64,000 nt of DNA from Amoebophrya sp. A120 (taxonomy: Eukaryota > Sar > Dinophyceae > Syndiniales > Amoebophryaceae): assembly GCA_905178155.1 (NCBI GenBank), contig CAJINV010000024.1, positions 1 through 64,000 on the forward strand. The letters run 5' to 3'. The notes under the pieces were generated by a model that had not been told where the DNA came from, made no database searches, and was given only the letters and a program-made list of their open reading frames with translations. Of the stretch, positions 12,501 to 21,681 are shown one piece after another (within the stretch, counting starts at the first letter, position 1; the number at the start of each line of letters is the position of its first letter). The position numbers and the translations under genes are program-made.

Positions 12501-15500
12501 AATTTGTGATGCTGTAAGCCAAAGAGAGTTACACTAACACAGTTTTTTTTCTTGGATAGATGCGTTGTGGTGTCTACAACTTCCTTGGCGGAATTCTTTA
12601 CATCTCTTTCAACATCATCTTCTTTCTTGCAGTACAGCCGTCTCACATTTTTCTCGTAGATCCCGGCCACTTCTTCCAGCATGCAGTCCTGGATGCGCTT
12701 CGCCCCTTTTGCCAAGGTCTCCAGCTGCTTCTCCTGCTTTTCCAAAACGTACGCGAACCGGAGAAACCGGTTGCGGAAATACCGGTTGTCTTCCAGCCAC
12801 ATATCCAAGGAAGAAAGTGTACATAGTGATATAAGTCTGTCATGCAGAGAATGCAGACACAGAGTTGCGCACGCGCTTGTCATGCTGGCGAGGCATGAAG
12901 TCCTCTTTTCTTGCAAGAACATAAAGCTGTATGTGTTTAGTTTTCAAGTGCTGGCGCCTGCGCATGACACCAGGCATTCTCTGTCATGCAACACAAATTT
13001 TTCATGCTGTCACTCCAAGACACCTACAGTAACGCAGTTTTTCACTTGGATACCGGACGTCCACAAAATAGTTTTCCAGCGAGTACTCAAAGTCGTCCAT
13101 AATCTCCGCCACCTGCCCCGCGTCCTGCTTGCACTTTTCCGCAACCTATCAAGTGCAAAAGTGTCTGGGTCTGGAAGAATGCCAGACTTGTCATGCAGGT
13201 TTTCCATGATCCATGAGGTCTGGTATGTAGGACATAGCATGACAGATTCTGCGAGAGTTCTGTCATGCCTATCCTGCATGAGAAACTGCCTCTCGATTAG
13301 GTCAAAAATGTACAGCTCTTGGTAATCATGCAACACTTTTCTACATGATTCAGATTTAGCATGATAAGTTGCTTTGTTCCAGACCCAGACATATTTGCAA
13401 TGCATACAACCACCGCTGCGGGCGAGGCTATCAAAAGGAAAAATCCCCCCTCTCATATTGACAAGGTACGTTTCTGCAAATTTGTGTTGCTGATTTGTGC
13501 CCACAAATCGTGTCTGTCTTGCAAGAAGGCAACTCCACAAGCTCCGCAGTGTTGTGCAGGCGGTTTGTGATGCTGATGGGCCTACGGCGCGGACGTTTCT
13601 CATGCTAGACGCCTAGGCCAAAACCTCTCTACTTAGGCTTAGTGTGGGCCTGCATTCCTCTCCAGCAAGACAAATCTGATTTGTGTACGCAAATCCTGCG
13701 TCAGAAACTTCGTTTTGATATGGGGAGGGGAGATTTTTCCTTTTGATACAGGCCGGGTGCAGTTTGGTCAGCGTCCACTTCCCGCTCAGCCGCTTCGCGT
13801 TCTCGAGGACCAAACTGTTGATGCGGTTCAGCTGGTCCACCATGTTGCTGATCACCGACTGCCCCGGCGCAGTGCCGATCGGCAGGCCGGGTCCCGGCCG
13901 TTTGAATGGCTGGCCGAAGTACGTCGGCTGCGCAAACTCGCGTTGGTGAAAGGGTCCTCGTCGGGGCTTGGCGGTGCTGCTGCTGCTTGTCTTTATGCAT
14001 TGCAAAGATGTCTGGATCTGGAATAAACTTGTAATGCTGAGTGGCGAATCATGAGAAAACCACAATTGCTGACTCAGCATGACAGGTTTCTGAGTTTGTC
14101 GTAGGTGTTGTCTACTCTGCATGACGAACTGCGTTTTACTTGCATGGCAGGACGTTGCTGCATTTAGGCAACGTGCATGACAGACTTGAGAGTCATGCTA
14201 GCCGAGCATGACAAACTGGCACTCTTCCAGACCCAGACATATCTGCAGGTGATAGTCTGTGGCGAAGGAACTACAACGGCAGGTGCTGCGCCAGTTGTAC
14301 CAGTGGTCCCCGCCCCTCCTTCCTTCACTGCTGCTGCCGCCGCCGCGCGGGATTTTTCTCCTGCGATTATCATCGCCCGCAGATCCGTATGAATTGCAAA
14401 AGTATCGCACTCGTATAAATGCATTACAAATTTCCCCAGCATGATAAATAAAATTTGTATATGCAGATTTGCCTCAAGACAAAGATTTGTAATGCAAGAC
14501 TTGCATTCATACGAATACGATACGTTTGCACAGGATAATCCGGCGAACCGAGGTCCTCCGTGAGCACCGTCATCTTTTTTCTTTTTCCGTGAATCACGGG
14601 CGTTGCGTCCCCGTCTTCATTTTCCTCCGGCCAGTGCTCGCTTGGTGGCGTGAGGAAAAGTAGTCTTGTCACGAGGGACCGCATATGGATTGCAAAAATG
14701 TCTGGGTCTGGAAGGTTGGAACTTGTGATGCTAACTTTGGAACCCTGGAACCCTGAGGTGATGTCACTAAGTTTTTTTTTGGCTTGAAGACCCCCTCCTA
14801 CCCCCCCGATCCCGGAAGGGAAAATGGATGCTAACTTTGGACTTCTCTAAAAAATTCTGTATTGCATGACCAGCAAGAGGAGTCCGGTTTGTGCTACGCG
14901 TGGAGGGAATTTGTCATGCGGAATAGGCATCAGGAAGGCCTCCAAAAATCTGTGATGCTAGGGCTTCCATGACAGACGTTCTATGTCATGCAGAAACAGC
15001 ATAACAAACGTCGGATTCTTCCAGACCCAGCCATTTTTGCATTTGGTACCGCAGCTTGCCCTCGTCATCCAGATCAGCGAAGTACTGAATGTCATCATCC
15101 ACGTGCGTTTCCACGGGCCTCCCGCGCTCCTCGGGGCTCGGACCTTCCGGCATGGTCAGCTCGTGGTACATATGCATTGCAAATATGTGTGAGCCTAGAA
15201 GAATGTAACTTGTGATGCTGCAGTTGGATTCTAGAAAAATCTGTGTTGCATGAGCAGCAAAGGGAGGCCATCTACTTTTGCTACGCGGAGAGGGCATTTG
15301 TCATGCGGAATGGGCAACATCAAGATGCATTCAGAAAATTTGTGATGCTAAAACAACCGCACCGACATTGCCATTGTCCATTATCGCTGGGGAGGCAAGC
15401 CTCCGCAGGCGCTGGAGCGGCATAGGGAAAATTTGTGATGCGAAAAATACATCACAGATGTCATGGCTCATGCAAAACGTGCATGAAAAAGCTCCAGTCT

Positions 15501-16666
15501 TCCAGATCCAGACCACGTATTTGCACTTGATAGTACACGGCCCGCGGCCACTCCTGAATGTCACCGCTCAAGCATTTGTCGCAGAAGTCGTCGTCGTACG
15601 CACAGCTTTGCACCTCTTCAAACATTTCGTTCTCGGCGACCAGGCCCATTTCTTCCACTGGGTCAGCATGTGCATCATCTACCACGTGCATGACTGCATC
15701 CCCATTGTCACCACCAGACTTCGCACCATCCTCGTTCATCGTAGTGCCACTACGGCAACCACTGCCACCACCCAGCAACGACCGGATTTGCTTGACCGCA
15801 GAACAGTAGTCGTACAGCTTCCTGTATCGTACGAAAAAAGTGCTTCACTGTAAGGATTTTGCAAGTTTTGCATCCCAAGCTCGTTACACATGACGAAGAA
15901 AACTTGCCATGCGCGCTTCCTAAGGCAAAACACGTTGAAAAACCCAGTGTGTTGCATGTGTAGCAAGACAAGTAGTTGTGTGCTCCATTCTATGCATCAC
16001 AAGTTCACAGTGAAGCAGTTTTTTCGTGCGATATCCTATCTGCCACTTCGTTGTTCACCATGGCCAGTCGTTGCATCTCTCGCATGAGAAGCTCCCGTTG
16101 CTCCACCCGGCGGCAGCGGCCGTTCAGGAGCAGTAGCATCAGCTTCACGCAGATCTCATGCCGGTCAAAAATGGCCGCGCCGCATCTGGAACAAGGGAGG
16201 AATGTATAAATGTCCTCGAGAAATGAATTTAGAAGTTGTTATACCGGTAGCACGCTTGCAGTCTCGCTGACAAAGCGCGCTCGCCATGAACAAAGTTGTG
16301 CATCATGACAAAGCGAAATTGATGATATAAACAAAATTTATAGTATTACTTGGGTTCCCGGGGGATGCACTTGAACATGTTGGGAAAGATGTCGTCTTTC
16401 AACTCCCTGAACAGCTGCCGGATCGTTTTCCGGAGGGGGCAAAAGAGTTGGAAGTCCTGCGTGAACTCCGCCCCGATGTACTCCCCGGTCGCCAGTAGCT
16501 GCAAGTTGGTGTGCGTGTGCATGTTATCGAGGTTTTCGTCTTTCAAAGCGATACTCGGGAGTTTTGGCGGCTCGCAGTACGGGGAGTCGCGTTTCCCGCA
16601 TTGCCGGTAGTACGCCGGGAGAATGTAGTGACCGGTACTACCGGTCGAGACGAGCGCGCCGGACAT
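1..16666 (-). CDS. MED31: MED31-domain protein gene, 16 exons seen, 3' end outside window
   Basis: Starts at ATG 16,666-16,664. Exons, in order: 16,350-16,666; 16,034-16,185; 15,533-15,824; 15,049-15,170; 14,538-14,683; 14,255-14,387; 13,749-13,993; 13,407-13,428; 13,053-13,146; 12,559-12,801; 12,201-12,356; 2,027-2,086; 1,655-1,750; 1,400-1,438; 956-1,078; 541-660. The first intron (16,186-16,349) is GT-AG; the rest are introners. Deleting each element plus one 5-bp flank copy keeps one frame open through all exons, except at 661-955 where the element alone must go. Exons 12-15 match the SOH1/MED31 core: RFTWESQFLQSLLNP, then RYLQHVV, DPDFRWFLRYLLYF, NPTY and a YP motif. MED31 is a small Mediator subunit that links regulators to RNA polymerase II in the nucleus. 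The roughly 600 residues before the domain, with a coiled coil in exon 10 and a basic patch in exon 11, are not typical of MED31 (about 100-200 aa). An adjacent gene joined in error is unlikely because frame and target duplications agree across the 10-kb intron. Confidence 0.75.
661..955. mobile_element. Introner, family F7 (single member here)
   Basis: Left arm TGTCAGGATTGAAATC then AACAAAGTTGAAA. The right arm is its reverse complement with a few changes, extending about 45 bp to the GCATAAAAT motif. It separates exons 541-660 and 956-1,078. Its ends are TGTCA..TGACA rather than TATC..GATA and no 5-bp duplication is evident. The exon frame joins with the element alone removed. Confidence 0.75.
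1079..1399. mobile_element. Introner, family F2, 321 bp
   Basis: Starts TATCCCCCCGCGGCCCCATA and ends with the matching TATGGGGAGGCGGGGGGA then TTTTTCCTCGCAATA. Same length as the other F2 elements (311-321 bp). The target duplication has decayed, but deleting the element plus 5 bp keeps the MED31 frame open. Confidence 0.75.
1439..1654. mobile_element. Introner, family F4, 216 bp
   Basis: Left arm TATCGCAAGAAAAAAGTG, right arm CACTTTTTTCGTGGGATA. Flanks TGTAC and TGTAA (4/5 match). Splits the MED31 core between the NPTY and YP motifs. Confidence 0.85.
1751..2026. mobile_element. Introner, family F1, 276 bp
   Basis: TATGCATTGCAAATACG, then TTTGGGTCCTCTGGAAG; right arm CTTCCAGACCCAGACC to TTTGCATTTGATA. 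Perfect 5-bp flanks CCGGG. Splits the MED31 core between LLNP and RYLQ. Confidence 0.92.
2312..2510. repeat. About 92-105-bp GC-rich tandem repeat flanking the satellite, left side
   Basis: Two copies, starting at 2,312 and 2,404, share GGACAG-GTCCG, CCTCACATCAGGCGCGCGC, an AGTGGCTTAGT block and GGGTGTT. A related copy in the same orientation lies at 11,113-11,205, beyond the far end of the satellite. Confidence 0.75.
2515..7691. repeat. 132-bp palindromic satellite, array 1
   Basis: Monomers recur every 132 bp (for example 3,946, 4,078, 4,210). Two alternating variants (GCAACTTCGGGG and GCAACTTTGGGA) form a 264-bp higher-order unit, nearly identical over about seven units from about 3,740 to 5,460. 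The edges are diverged. Each monomer holds two inverted repeats: GGGCGGTATGGAATTTCTA then CGCC against its complement across a ~24-nt loop; and GGGAAAAGAAATC with GATTTCTTTTCC around a GTTGC-GCAAC hairpin. The 132-bp period is a multiple of three, so several frames stay open for thousands of bases. I read these open frames as a by-product, not genes. Confidence 0.93.
7692..8948. mobile_element. 1,257-bp inverted-repeat transposon inserted in the satellite
   Basis: Ends TCAGGCAGCCGGCCCG and the exact complement CGGGCCGGCTGCCTGA, with further similarity inward to a TTTCGTTAA motif. It interrupts a satellite monomer and is flanked by CCGGCT at 7,686-7,691 and 8,949-8,954, a 6-bp target duplication. 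The interior is unique and GC-rich, with a cluster of TAATTT motifs near 8,240-8,300. I see no transposase motif in any frame, so it is probably non-autonomous. Confidence 0.88.
8949..11112. repeat. 132-bp palindromic satellite, array 2
   Basis: Same monomer and orientation as the array at 2,515-7,691, about 16 units, split from it by the transposon insertion. Copies vary more than in the homogenised core of array 1, with several short insertions. The last monomers (10,650-11,100) resemble the diverged left edge of array 1. Confidence 0.92.
11113..11205. repeat. Right-hand copy of the satellite-flanking repeat
   Basis: GTCCGCCCCCCCCCGCCTCA then CACCAGGCGCG, a CTAGTGACCTAGTT block and GGGGGGAGGGTGTTTG. 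This matches the units at 2,312-2,510 in the same orientation, so the repeat brackets the satellite domain. Confidence 0.6.
11427..12100. mobile_element. Foldback element with minisatellite arms
   Basis: The ends CCGGGCTCTG and CAGAACCCGG are inverted repeats followed by CGACAGG-type arms. Left arm (about 11,460-11,565): CGACAGGCRRAA repeats. Right arm (about 11,845-12,060): 12-bp units CGCCTGTCGTTT and CGCCTCTCCTTT, complementary to the left arm. Inner arms match exactly over 24 bp (TTTATTTCCGAGAAGAAAAA then AGCA near 11,637; complement near 11,757), and CACCAGCAGCAGCAACAA also pairs. A partial copy of the right end lies at about 11,216-11,292. Confidence 0.75.
12357..12558. mobile_element. 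Introner, family F4, 202 bp
   Basis: TATGCAAGAAAAAAACTG pairs with CAGTTTTTTTTCTTGGATA. Flanks GATGG and GATGC. Separates exons 12,201-12,356 and 12,559-12,801, with the frame kept after removal. Confidence 0.85.
12802..13052. mobile_element. Introner, family F4, 251 bp
   Basis: TATCCAAGGAAGAAAGTG pairs with CAGTTTTTCACTTGGATA. Flanks CCACA and CCGGA are only partly alike, so the duplication has decayed. Frame is kept after deleting the element plus 5 bp. Confidence 0.82.
13147..13406. mobile_element. Introner, family F1, 260 bp
   Basis: TATCAAGTGCAAAAGTG and TCTGGGTCTGGAAG pair with TTCCAGACCCAGACATA and TTTGCAATGCATA. Perfect flanks CAACC. Confidence 0.93.
13429..13748. mobile_element. 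Introner, family F2, 320 bp
   Basis: TATCAAAAGGAAAAATCCCC pairs with ATTTTTCCTTTTGATA. Flanks GAGGC and CAGGC. It leaves an exon of only 22 bp (13,407-13,428) between it and the F1 element at 13,147. Confidence 0.92.
13994..14254. mobile_element. Introner, family F1, 261 bp
   Basis: TATGCATTGCAAAGATG then TCTGGATCTGGAA pairs with TTCCAGACCCAGACATA to GATA. Flanks GTCTT and GTCTG. Confidence 0.9.
14388..14537. mobile_element. Introner, family F3, 150 bp
   Basis: TATGAATTGCAAAAGTATCG then CACTCGTAT pairs with ATACGAATACGATACG then TTTGCACAGGATA. Perfect flanks ATCCG. The interior carries TTTGTAATGC and GCATTACAAA. Confidence 0.93.
14684..15048. mobile_element. Introner, family F1 long form, 365 bp
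   Basis: TATGGATTGCAAAAATG pairs with CATTTTTGCATTTGGTA around TCTGGGTCTGGAA-type arms. Perfect flanks CCGCA. About 100 bp longer than most F1 elements. Confidence 0.92.
15171..15532. mobile_element. Introner, family F1 long form, 362 bp
   Basis: TATGCATTGCAAATATG and its weakened complement ending TTTGCACTTGATA. Perfect flanks GTACA. The interior resembles the 14,684 element. Confidence 0.9.
15825..16033. mobile_element. Introner, family F4, 209 bp
   Basis: TATCGTACGAAAAAAGTG then CTTCACTG pairs with CAGTGAAG then CAGTTTTTTCGTGCGATA. Flanks TCCTG and TCCTA. Its arms match those of the 10-kb introner at 2,087-12,200 and serve as its small-size reference. Confidence 0.93.
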
Positions 16667-18772
16667 CTTGACCACAGGGCTTTGCCTGCTTAGTTGGTTT
16701 CTACAGACACAATTTGTCTTCGTTTTTTCAAGATTTGAAATTTCTAGTAACTAGTACGGTAAGCTAAGAGCACGGAGCTACACCCTGTGCTAACGAAGTC
16801 AAGTAGAAGGGAGTTGTAAGTGCTAGAAGTCTAACCTCACTACATGCTTTATCACTACGGCTACAACGATAAAGGGCTACGGAAACATAAATACATAGGT
16901 GCCGCTGCAGAAAAGTGAAGAAGGGTATTTGATGAGATATAACCAGGATAAGACATGTGAATCTCCCCAACATCTATCAAGTTTTGCAAAATAAATCCGA
17001 GACTACCAGGATATTAGTTGTGCAGACGAGACATAAACGAAAACGGCACTTTTCTGAGTTGCATTTTCATATTCGTGCTCGTCATTCTTTTCCTCCGCAG
17101 AAAAAGTTTGGTCTACGAATGGGCGTTGTACAAGGTGGAACAGTTTGAACGAGTAAGTTGTTCTTTTTGCATTTCCATCTTTCTTAGTCTATCGCTAGCC
17201 TTGGATTCTATTCTGGTGTAAACAGGTCCAGAGTCCAAGTAGTGCTGAGGCTAGATAAAGATACCACAGTGTGTCAAACTGCGATAGAGTTCGCTTCGAC
17301 GCCCAATCTTGATAGCTCTGAATTGTATTCACTCATCTCCTTGAACCTCATGCTCCGAAGATGTACTTGTTTGCATGAGTCGGGATCTGTGGTATCAAAA
17401 TGTGCCTCAGATCCTGATCTGCCATCAAGAGATCTATCTTTATCCCTCAGTCACGGATCAGCCTTTCGCTCCGGATCAAGACTTCTTCTGGGAGTAGCAC
17501 GGTGCTGCCGGACGAAAACTAGAACGAAAGAAGCTTCACTGGCTTGGGTTACTTGTACTTCCGACAATGCACGGATGTAGGGCTGCTCAACACAAAAGGA
17601 AAACATTTCTCGAATTTCCAATAAGTCGAACCTGGAACAACGCACCTGCTCGGCCAGCGATTTTTCTTTTCTTCGATGTAAGTACTTCGTTTGGTTTTGC
17701 CGCCATGGCGACCCGTGCTGTTGTATGTCCGTTTTTCTTAATATCATACAAACCTTGTTTGACCTTTTGGTCGTCTACGTTAGCATTTCCTTTCAGATCC
17801 AGAAACACAGATGCTAGTTGGTGTACCAAACTTAAACTCAGTGGCGAGACTTTTTTTTCACGACGTTATTGTTAGTGTACTCGGCTTCGACGTGCTGTAA
17901 TACTTACTCATCATGCTTGCACCTTTCTCCGATCCATACTCTTACTCAACTTTTACTTTTCCAAAAAGATAAGAACTTATGACTTCATCACCACGTGCCT
18001 CATCCCGTCCAACTATGGCAACGCAATCTTACAAAACGTCTAATGTGGAAATTTGTTCTTGATCATACAGGTTTCGAAAACTTCTAAAACTCGATGGTCG
18101 CATATTCGCACTTGATGCGGTTGTTAGTGGGTGTCTAAAACTCGCACCGCAATCCAATACTAGTGCACTACTTACTCTACAAAGATATAAGCTTCTTGCG
18201 GTCTGTAAAAGACTTTCGGTCGCAGATCTTGCTGCACAGCATTACAAAGGCTGGGGCAGAACTGGTTCCGGTCTTTTTTCTTGGCTCGTAAGGTTTACCA
18301 CTCTTCACTTAATGTACTTACTATAGTATGTCATCTGTCCTAGTAGCCTAGAGCCTGCTGTTTGACATTTCATCACCAAAGCCTTCTGCAAGTATACTCG
18401 TGACAGATCTCCCAAGGCACGGCTTTTGTTGCAGTTGGCGTTCTACCTCCTCCGACGACGAAGTAGAAGCAAATCTCAATTTGTATCTGTGGCAATAGTG
18501 GGCGAATAGAAAAGTAAACCATACAACGGGAAAAGTACGACTGACCAGTGCTCCACCTGAATACACTATGTCCCAATCTAAGGACCTACTGTCTAATGAG
18601 TGGATTTAGCTTGGTTCTGTCCAAAACATATCAAACCAGTCGGTCGTGCGCATCTGAGTCACAATTTCCGTCGCCCGTTGTCGCCAAGTGATTCTCGTTC
18701 TCACACGATAGTACAGATTGGAAAATACTCTGATTCTGAACTTCCTTTTAGTCATGACGCAGCCCTGCTTAC
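16667..18772. other. About 2.1 kb between MED31 gene and coiled-coil gene; weak coding signs only
   Basis: No introner or tandem repeat seen. Minus-strand open stretches at 17,451-17,860 and 18,348-18,566 have a weakly protein-like look. One follows a plausible acceptor (TATTCAG near 18,560) and may be a last exon or 3' UTR of the upstream gene, which has a possible GTGAGT donor at 18,771. The two frames at 17,451-17,860 overlap and I could not splice them. Confidence 0.35.
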
Positions 18773-21298
18773 TCACCTGCCACCCTGCTGTTCCTTCTTC
18801 TGCTTTTTCCCACTTCGCTTGGTACTTTTTGTTTTCCCGTGATGCTTCTTCACCTTACAGGCCCCATCTCCGGTGCGTGAGTGCAGTTTGAAATACGGTT
18901 TTCCGACCGCAGAGGACACCTTACTGTCCGGATGCGCGCAGACCGACGAATCGCCATCCTGCCCCCCCTTACTGCCTGCCGCGGCGTCTGTGCCCCAGGC
19001 CGCCTTGATGGTTCCCATCGTCGCCGACACCTGCTTCCACACGTCGGAAGCCACTTTTTGCACGCCGCGTCTGAAAGCGCGTGCCTGTGCCGTGTTGGCG
19101 GGGAAAAACTCAAGTAGCCCGACGCTATGCGAAATCGGGTTGCTGTTTCCATCGAGCTGCCGGGCCGGCCAGCCGTGCTCGCAGGCTGTGGGCGTGTTTC
19201 CCTGCATGGCTTCGAATTCCCCGAACATGCGGAAGAGATCGGCGTCGCTCATTTCCGTGCAGCCACGGGACAGCTCCGGATCGAGCGTCCAGTTCCCGTC
19301 CCAACAAATGTCGTCCCGGTTCGCCTTGCCGCAGTCGAGTTTCAGAACGCAGGCCTTGTTGCCGTTGCCGGGATCAGGGCACAATGCGAGACGACGGGCG
19401 TTCGCACCACTGGGGCCAGTGCAAAACTCCCCTTGTTCGTGGCGGAAGTGCTCCCCGTCCTTCCAACCACCGGCGCAAGGCGCCGCCGCATCCATCAGTG
19501 GCACCACACCGTCGTAAGTGCCACTGATCTGCGGGTGCAGATGGCTCCACGACTTCTTGTTCGCCGCAAGATCGGCTTTGATCTTGTCAGCCTCCTGTTG
19601 CCCAGCGGCTGCCGACTTCCACGCCTTCGCTTTGGCTGCCTCCGCCTCCCGCGTTTCTCGCGCAACCTGGTCGCGACGCTGCGTGTTGGCGCGGAGGCTG
19701 TCGATCAGGGATTGATGCTTCTCCACCAAATTCGGGGTTGGAGGGTCGAAGATACGCCCATCACGGCACATCTGTAAGCCCAGGGAGGATTGCGTGGGCC
19801 GCTCTTCGTAGTTCTCAGCGAGGGTTACGTCCCGCGAATTTTCCAGCTCCGCTCTCGGTACGGCGCAGCAGTTGTTCGGATCTCGCAACGAGCAGACGGT
19901 CGTAAACATGCGCCTCATCTCGGCCACTTCCTGTTCGTGGAATTCTGCGTCAGCTTCGTTTCGTTCTGCTTGGGCAGCCCCTTCCTTCAGGAGCTTGTGC
20001 AGATTGCGCTCAGCGGATTCTGCTTCGGCTTTGTTTCTTTCTGCTTGGGCAGCTCCTTCCTTCTGCAGCTTGTTTAGACTGCGCTCAGCGGCTTCGGCAT
20101 CGGCCTCTGCTTGTTCTTGCCTCATCTCCGCTGCCTCGGCCTTTCGCACCGCGGTTTCGGTCTTGCGGCCTGCGGCCTGGAGCAGCTCTTTCTGCGCTGC
20201 GATCACCCCTGTCAGCCTTTTGTTTTCGGTGTGAAAGTCAGGAAGAGCCAAAACCTGGTCGGCGTTGCAAGCTGGAGTAGAATACGGCGCTGCAGCCGAG
20301 TTCTGTTGGTAGCCGTTAGCGAGAGCCATGCCCTCCCGCGTTCGTACAGAACAGCACTCGGAGCCGTCACTGGAGCCGTTCGTGGGGCAGACAAGCACGC
20401 GCGGCATGCGCTGTTCGTAAAGTACATGCTGCAGGACCCCGGTAAAGACGACGAACGCAAACACCCGGAGTGCCACCGAACGCCTCACGCACTCTGCGAA
20501 GGCTGACAAGTGCAAGGCAACACTCGCATTCACAATTTGCCACCACCGTTGCGCAGCGCCTAGTTGCAAAAATCGCGTGAGCGCAGCGCGCACAGGCGTC
20601 GGCTGTCCGCTCTGGCTTTCCCCGCCCTCAATTGCAAGCACGAGTTCAAGCGGCTCGGCTTGCGCAGGGGCAGTACGACACTCAGCTCGTCCCGTAGAAG
20701 ACGCTCGACGGCGGGCCCGGGTGGTTCCATGTTCGTCGCGAGATCTCGACACACGCAGACTTCGTCCGTGGCTACTGAGGGAACGGACCTGGGAGCCGAT
20801 GTCTACAAGCGAAATAACGTTTTCTTTGTCTTCATGGAAGGTCAGGATGGTCTTGCCGCTGAGTTCCATGCCCAGCACCCGTTGTTCGTCTTCCCTAGTC
20901 AGGCTGATTCCTGCGAGGAGCCGTGGTTTGAGGGTCAGCAGGTTCACAACACGTTCCCGGCGTTCCACTTTCTTCGAGAAGCTGCTGAAGGCGTCGCCCG
21001 GCCGCACGTCCTTAGGCCCCTCCATACGCTCAAACCGCGTGAGCACGTTGCGCGCATTATCCCAGAGGCCGTCGACTCCCTCCTCGGCTCCCTCGGCCGG
21101 CGCTGCACCTCGCGCCCAATTTATAGCGGATTCCAGTGGGGTCGTCATGTGCCTCAGGGCGAATTTGGACGCTTCCCAGTTACTATGGGTGCGCGCCACG
21201 TCCGCGAGGTGCTGCAGCATGTGTCCTACGACGAATAAGGCCCCGTCGGATACCGCGGACGCGCCGAGTGGGACACTCCACGATGCCACGGCAAGCAT
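18773..21298 (-). CDS. One-TM coiled-coil protein, unrecognised (about 841 aa)
   Basis: One long exon. The first in-frame ATG is at 21,298. The AAAAAACAG about 50 bp upstream could be a cis or spliced-leader acceptor. Residues 274-295 form one membrane helix (rich in V, F, L, A). Cysteines cluster just after it. Residues about 356-462 are a charged coiled coil containing two copies of a KEGAAQAERN unit. A Cys-containing region follows, and the last ~25 residues are very lysine-rich. The order TM, coil, basic tail suggests a membrane-anchored scaffold, but I recognise no family. It ends at TGA 18,773, or splices at CAG-GTGAGTAAG, which overlaps that stop. Confidence 0.7.
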   Translation of the reverse strand: MLAVASWSVPLGASAVSDGALFVVGHMLQHLADVARTHSNWEASKFALRHMTTPLESAINWARGAAPAEGAEEGVDGLWDNARNVLTRFERMEGPKDVRPGDAFSSFSKKVERRERVVNLLTLKPRLLAGISLTREDEQRVLGMELSGKTILTFHEDKENVISLVDIGSQVRSLSSHGRSLRVSRSRDEHGTTRARRRASSTGRAECRTAPAQAEPLELVLAIEGGESQSGQPTPVRAALTRFLQLGAAQRWWQIVNASVALHLSAFAECVRRSVALRVFAFVVFTGVLQHVLYEQRMPRVLVCPTNGSSDGSECCSVRTREGMALANGYQQNSAAAPYSTPACNADQVLALPDFHTENKRLTGVIAAQKELLQAAGRKTETAVRKAEAAEMRQEQAEADAEAAERSLNKLQKEGAAQAERNKAEAESAERNLHKLLKEGAAQAERNEADAEFHEQEVAEMRRMFTTVCSLRDPNNCCAVPRAELENSRDVTLAENYEERPTQSSLGLQMCRDGRIFDPPTPNLVEKHQSLIDSLRANTQRRDQVARETREAEAAKAKAWKSAAAGQQEADKIKADLAANKKSWSHLHPQISGTYDGVVPLMDAAAPCAGGWKDGEHFRHEQGEFCTGPSGANARRLALCPDPGNGNKACVLKLDCGKANRDDICWDGNWTLDPELSRGCTEMSDADLFRMFGEFEAMQGNTPTACEHGWPARQLDGNSNPISHSVGLLEFFPANTAQARAFRRGVQKVASDVWKQVSATMGTIKAAWGTDAAAGSKGGQDGDSSVCAHPDSKVSSAVGKPYFKLHSRTGDGACKVKKHHGKTKSTKRSGKKQKKEQQGGR

Positions 21299-21681
21299 TA
21301 CGCCTGCGTCACCTTTTCTTTGACGGCCTTGTGCGACAAGGAGAGCCTGTTTTTTGATTTGATTTGATTTTAGATGTCCACGTTGCACCGAAGGGGGAGG
21401 GGCAGAGGCAGATGATGCTGTCGCCAAACAGCTCTTTGCAAGGCCTGACTGGTTTCAAACTCAGGCATTTATAGGACTACAAGAAACAAGATCAACGGCA
21501 CAAAAACGCGACTGCTCGTGCACCAGCTTCAAACATAAGACTCTTTATCTTTCTTTCTCAAAAACACGTCTTAGAAGTGTTTTTAGTACTCCAAGTGCAA
21601 ATGATCCTGAAAAGTCGCAGGAGGCGAGATCTATGTGCGAAAAATACTTGCATTCCGACTTCGATGGATACTCATACTTAC

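Noticed and set aside
18873-21323. Several plus-strand frames of 120-250 codons
   Set aside because: Antisense shadows of the coiled-coil gene; high GC removes stop codons. No splice or family support.
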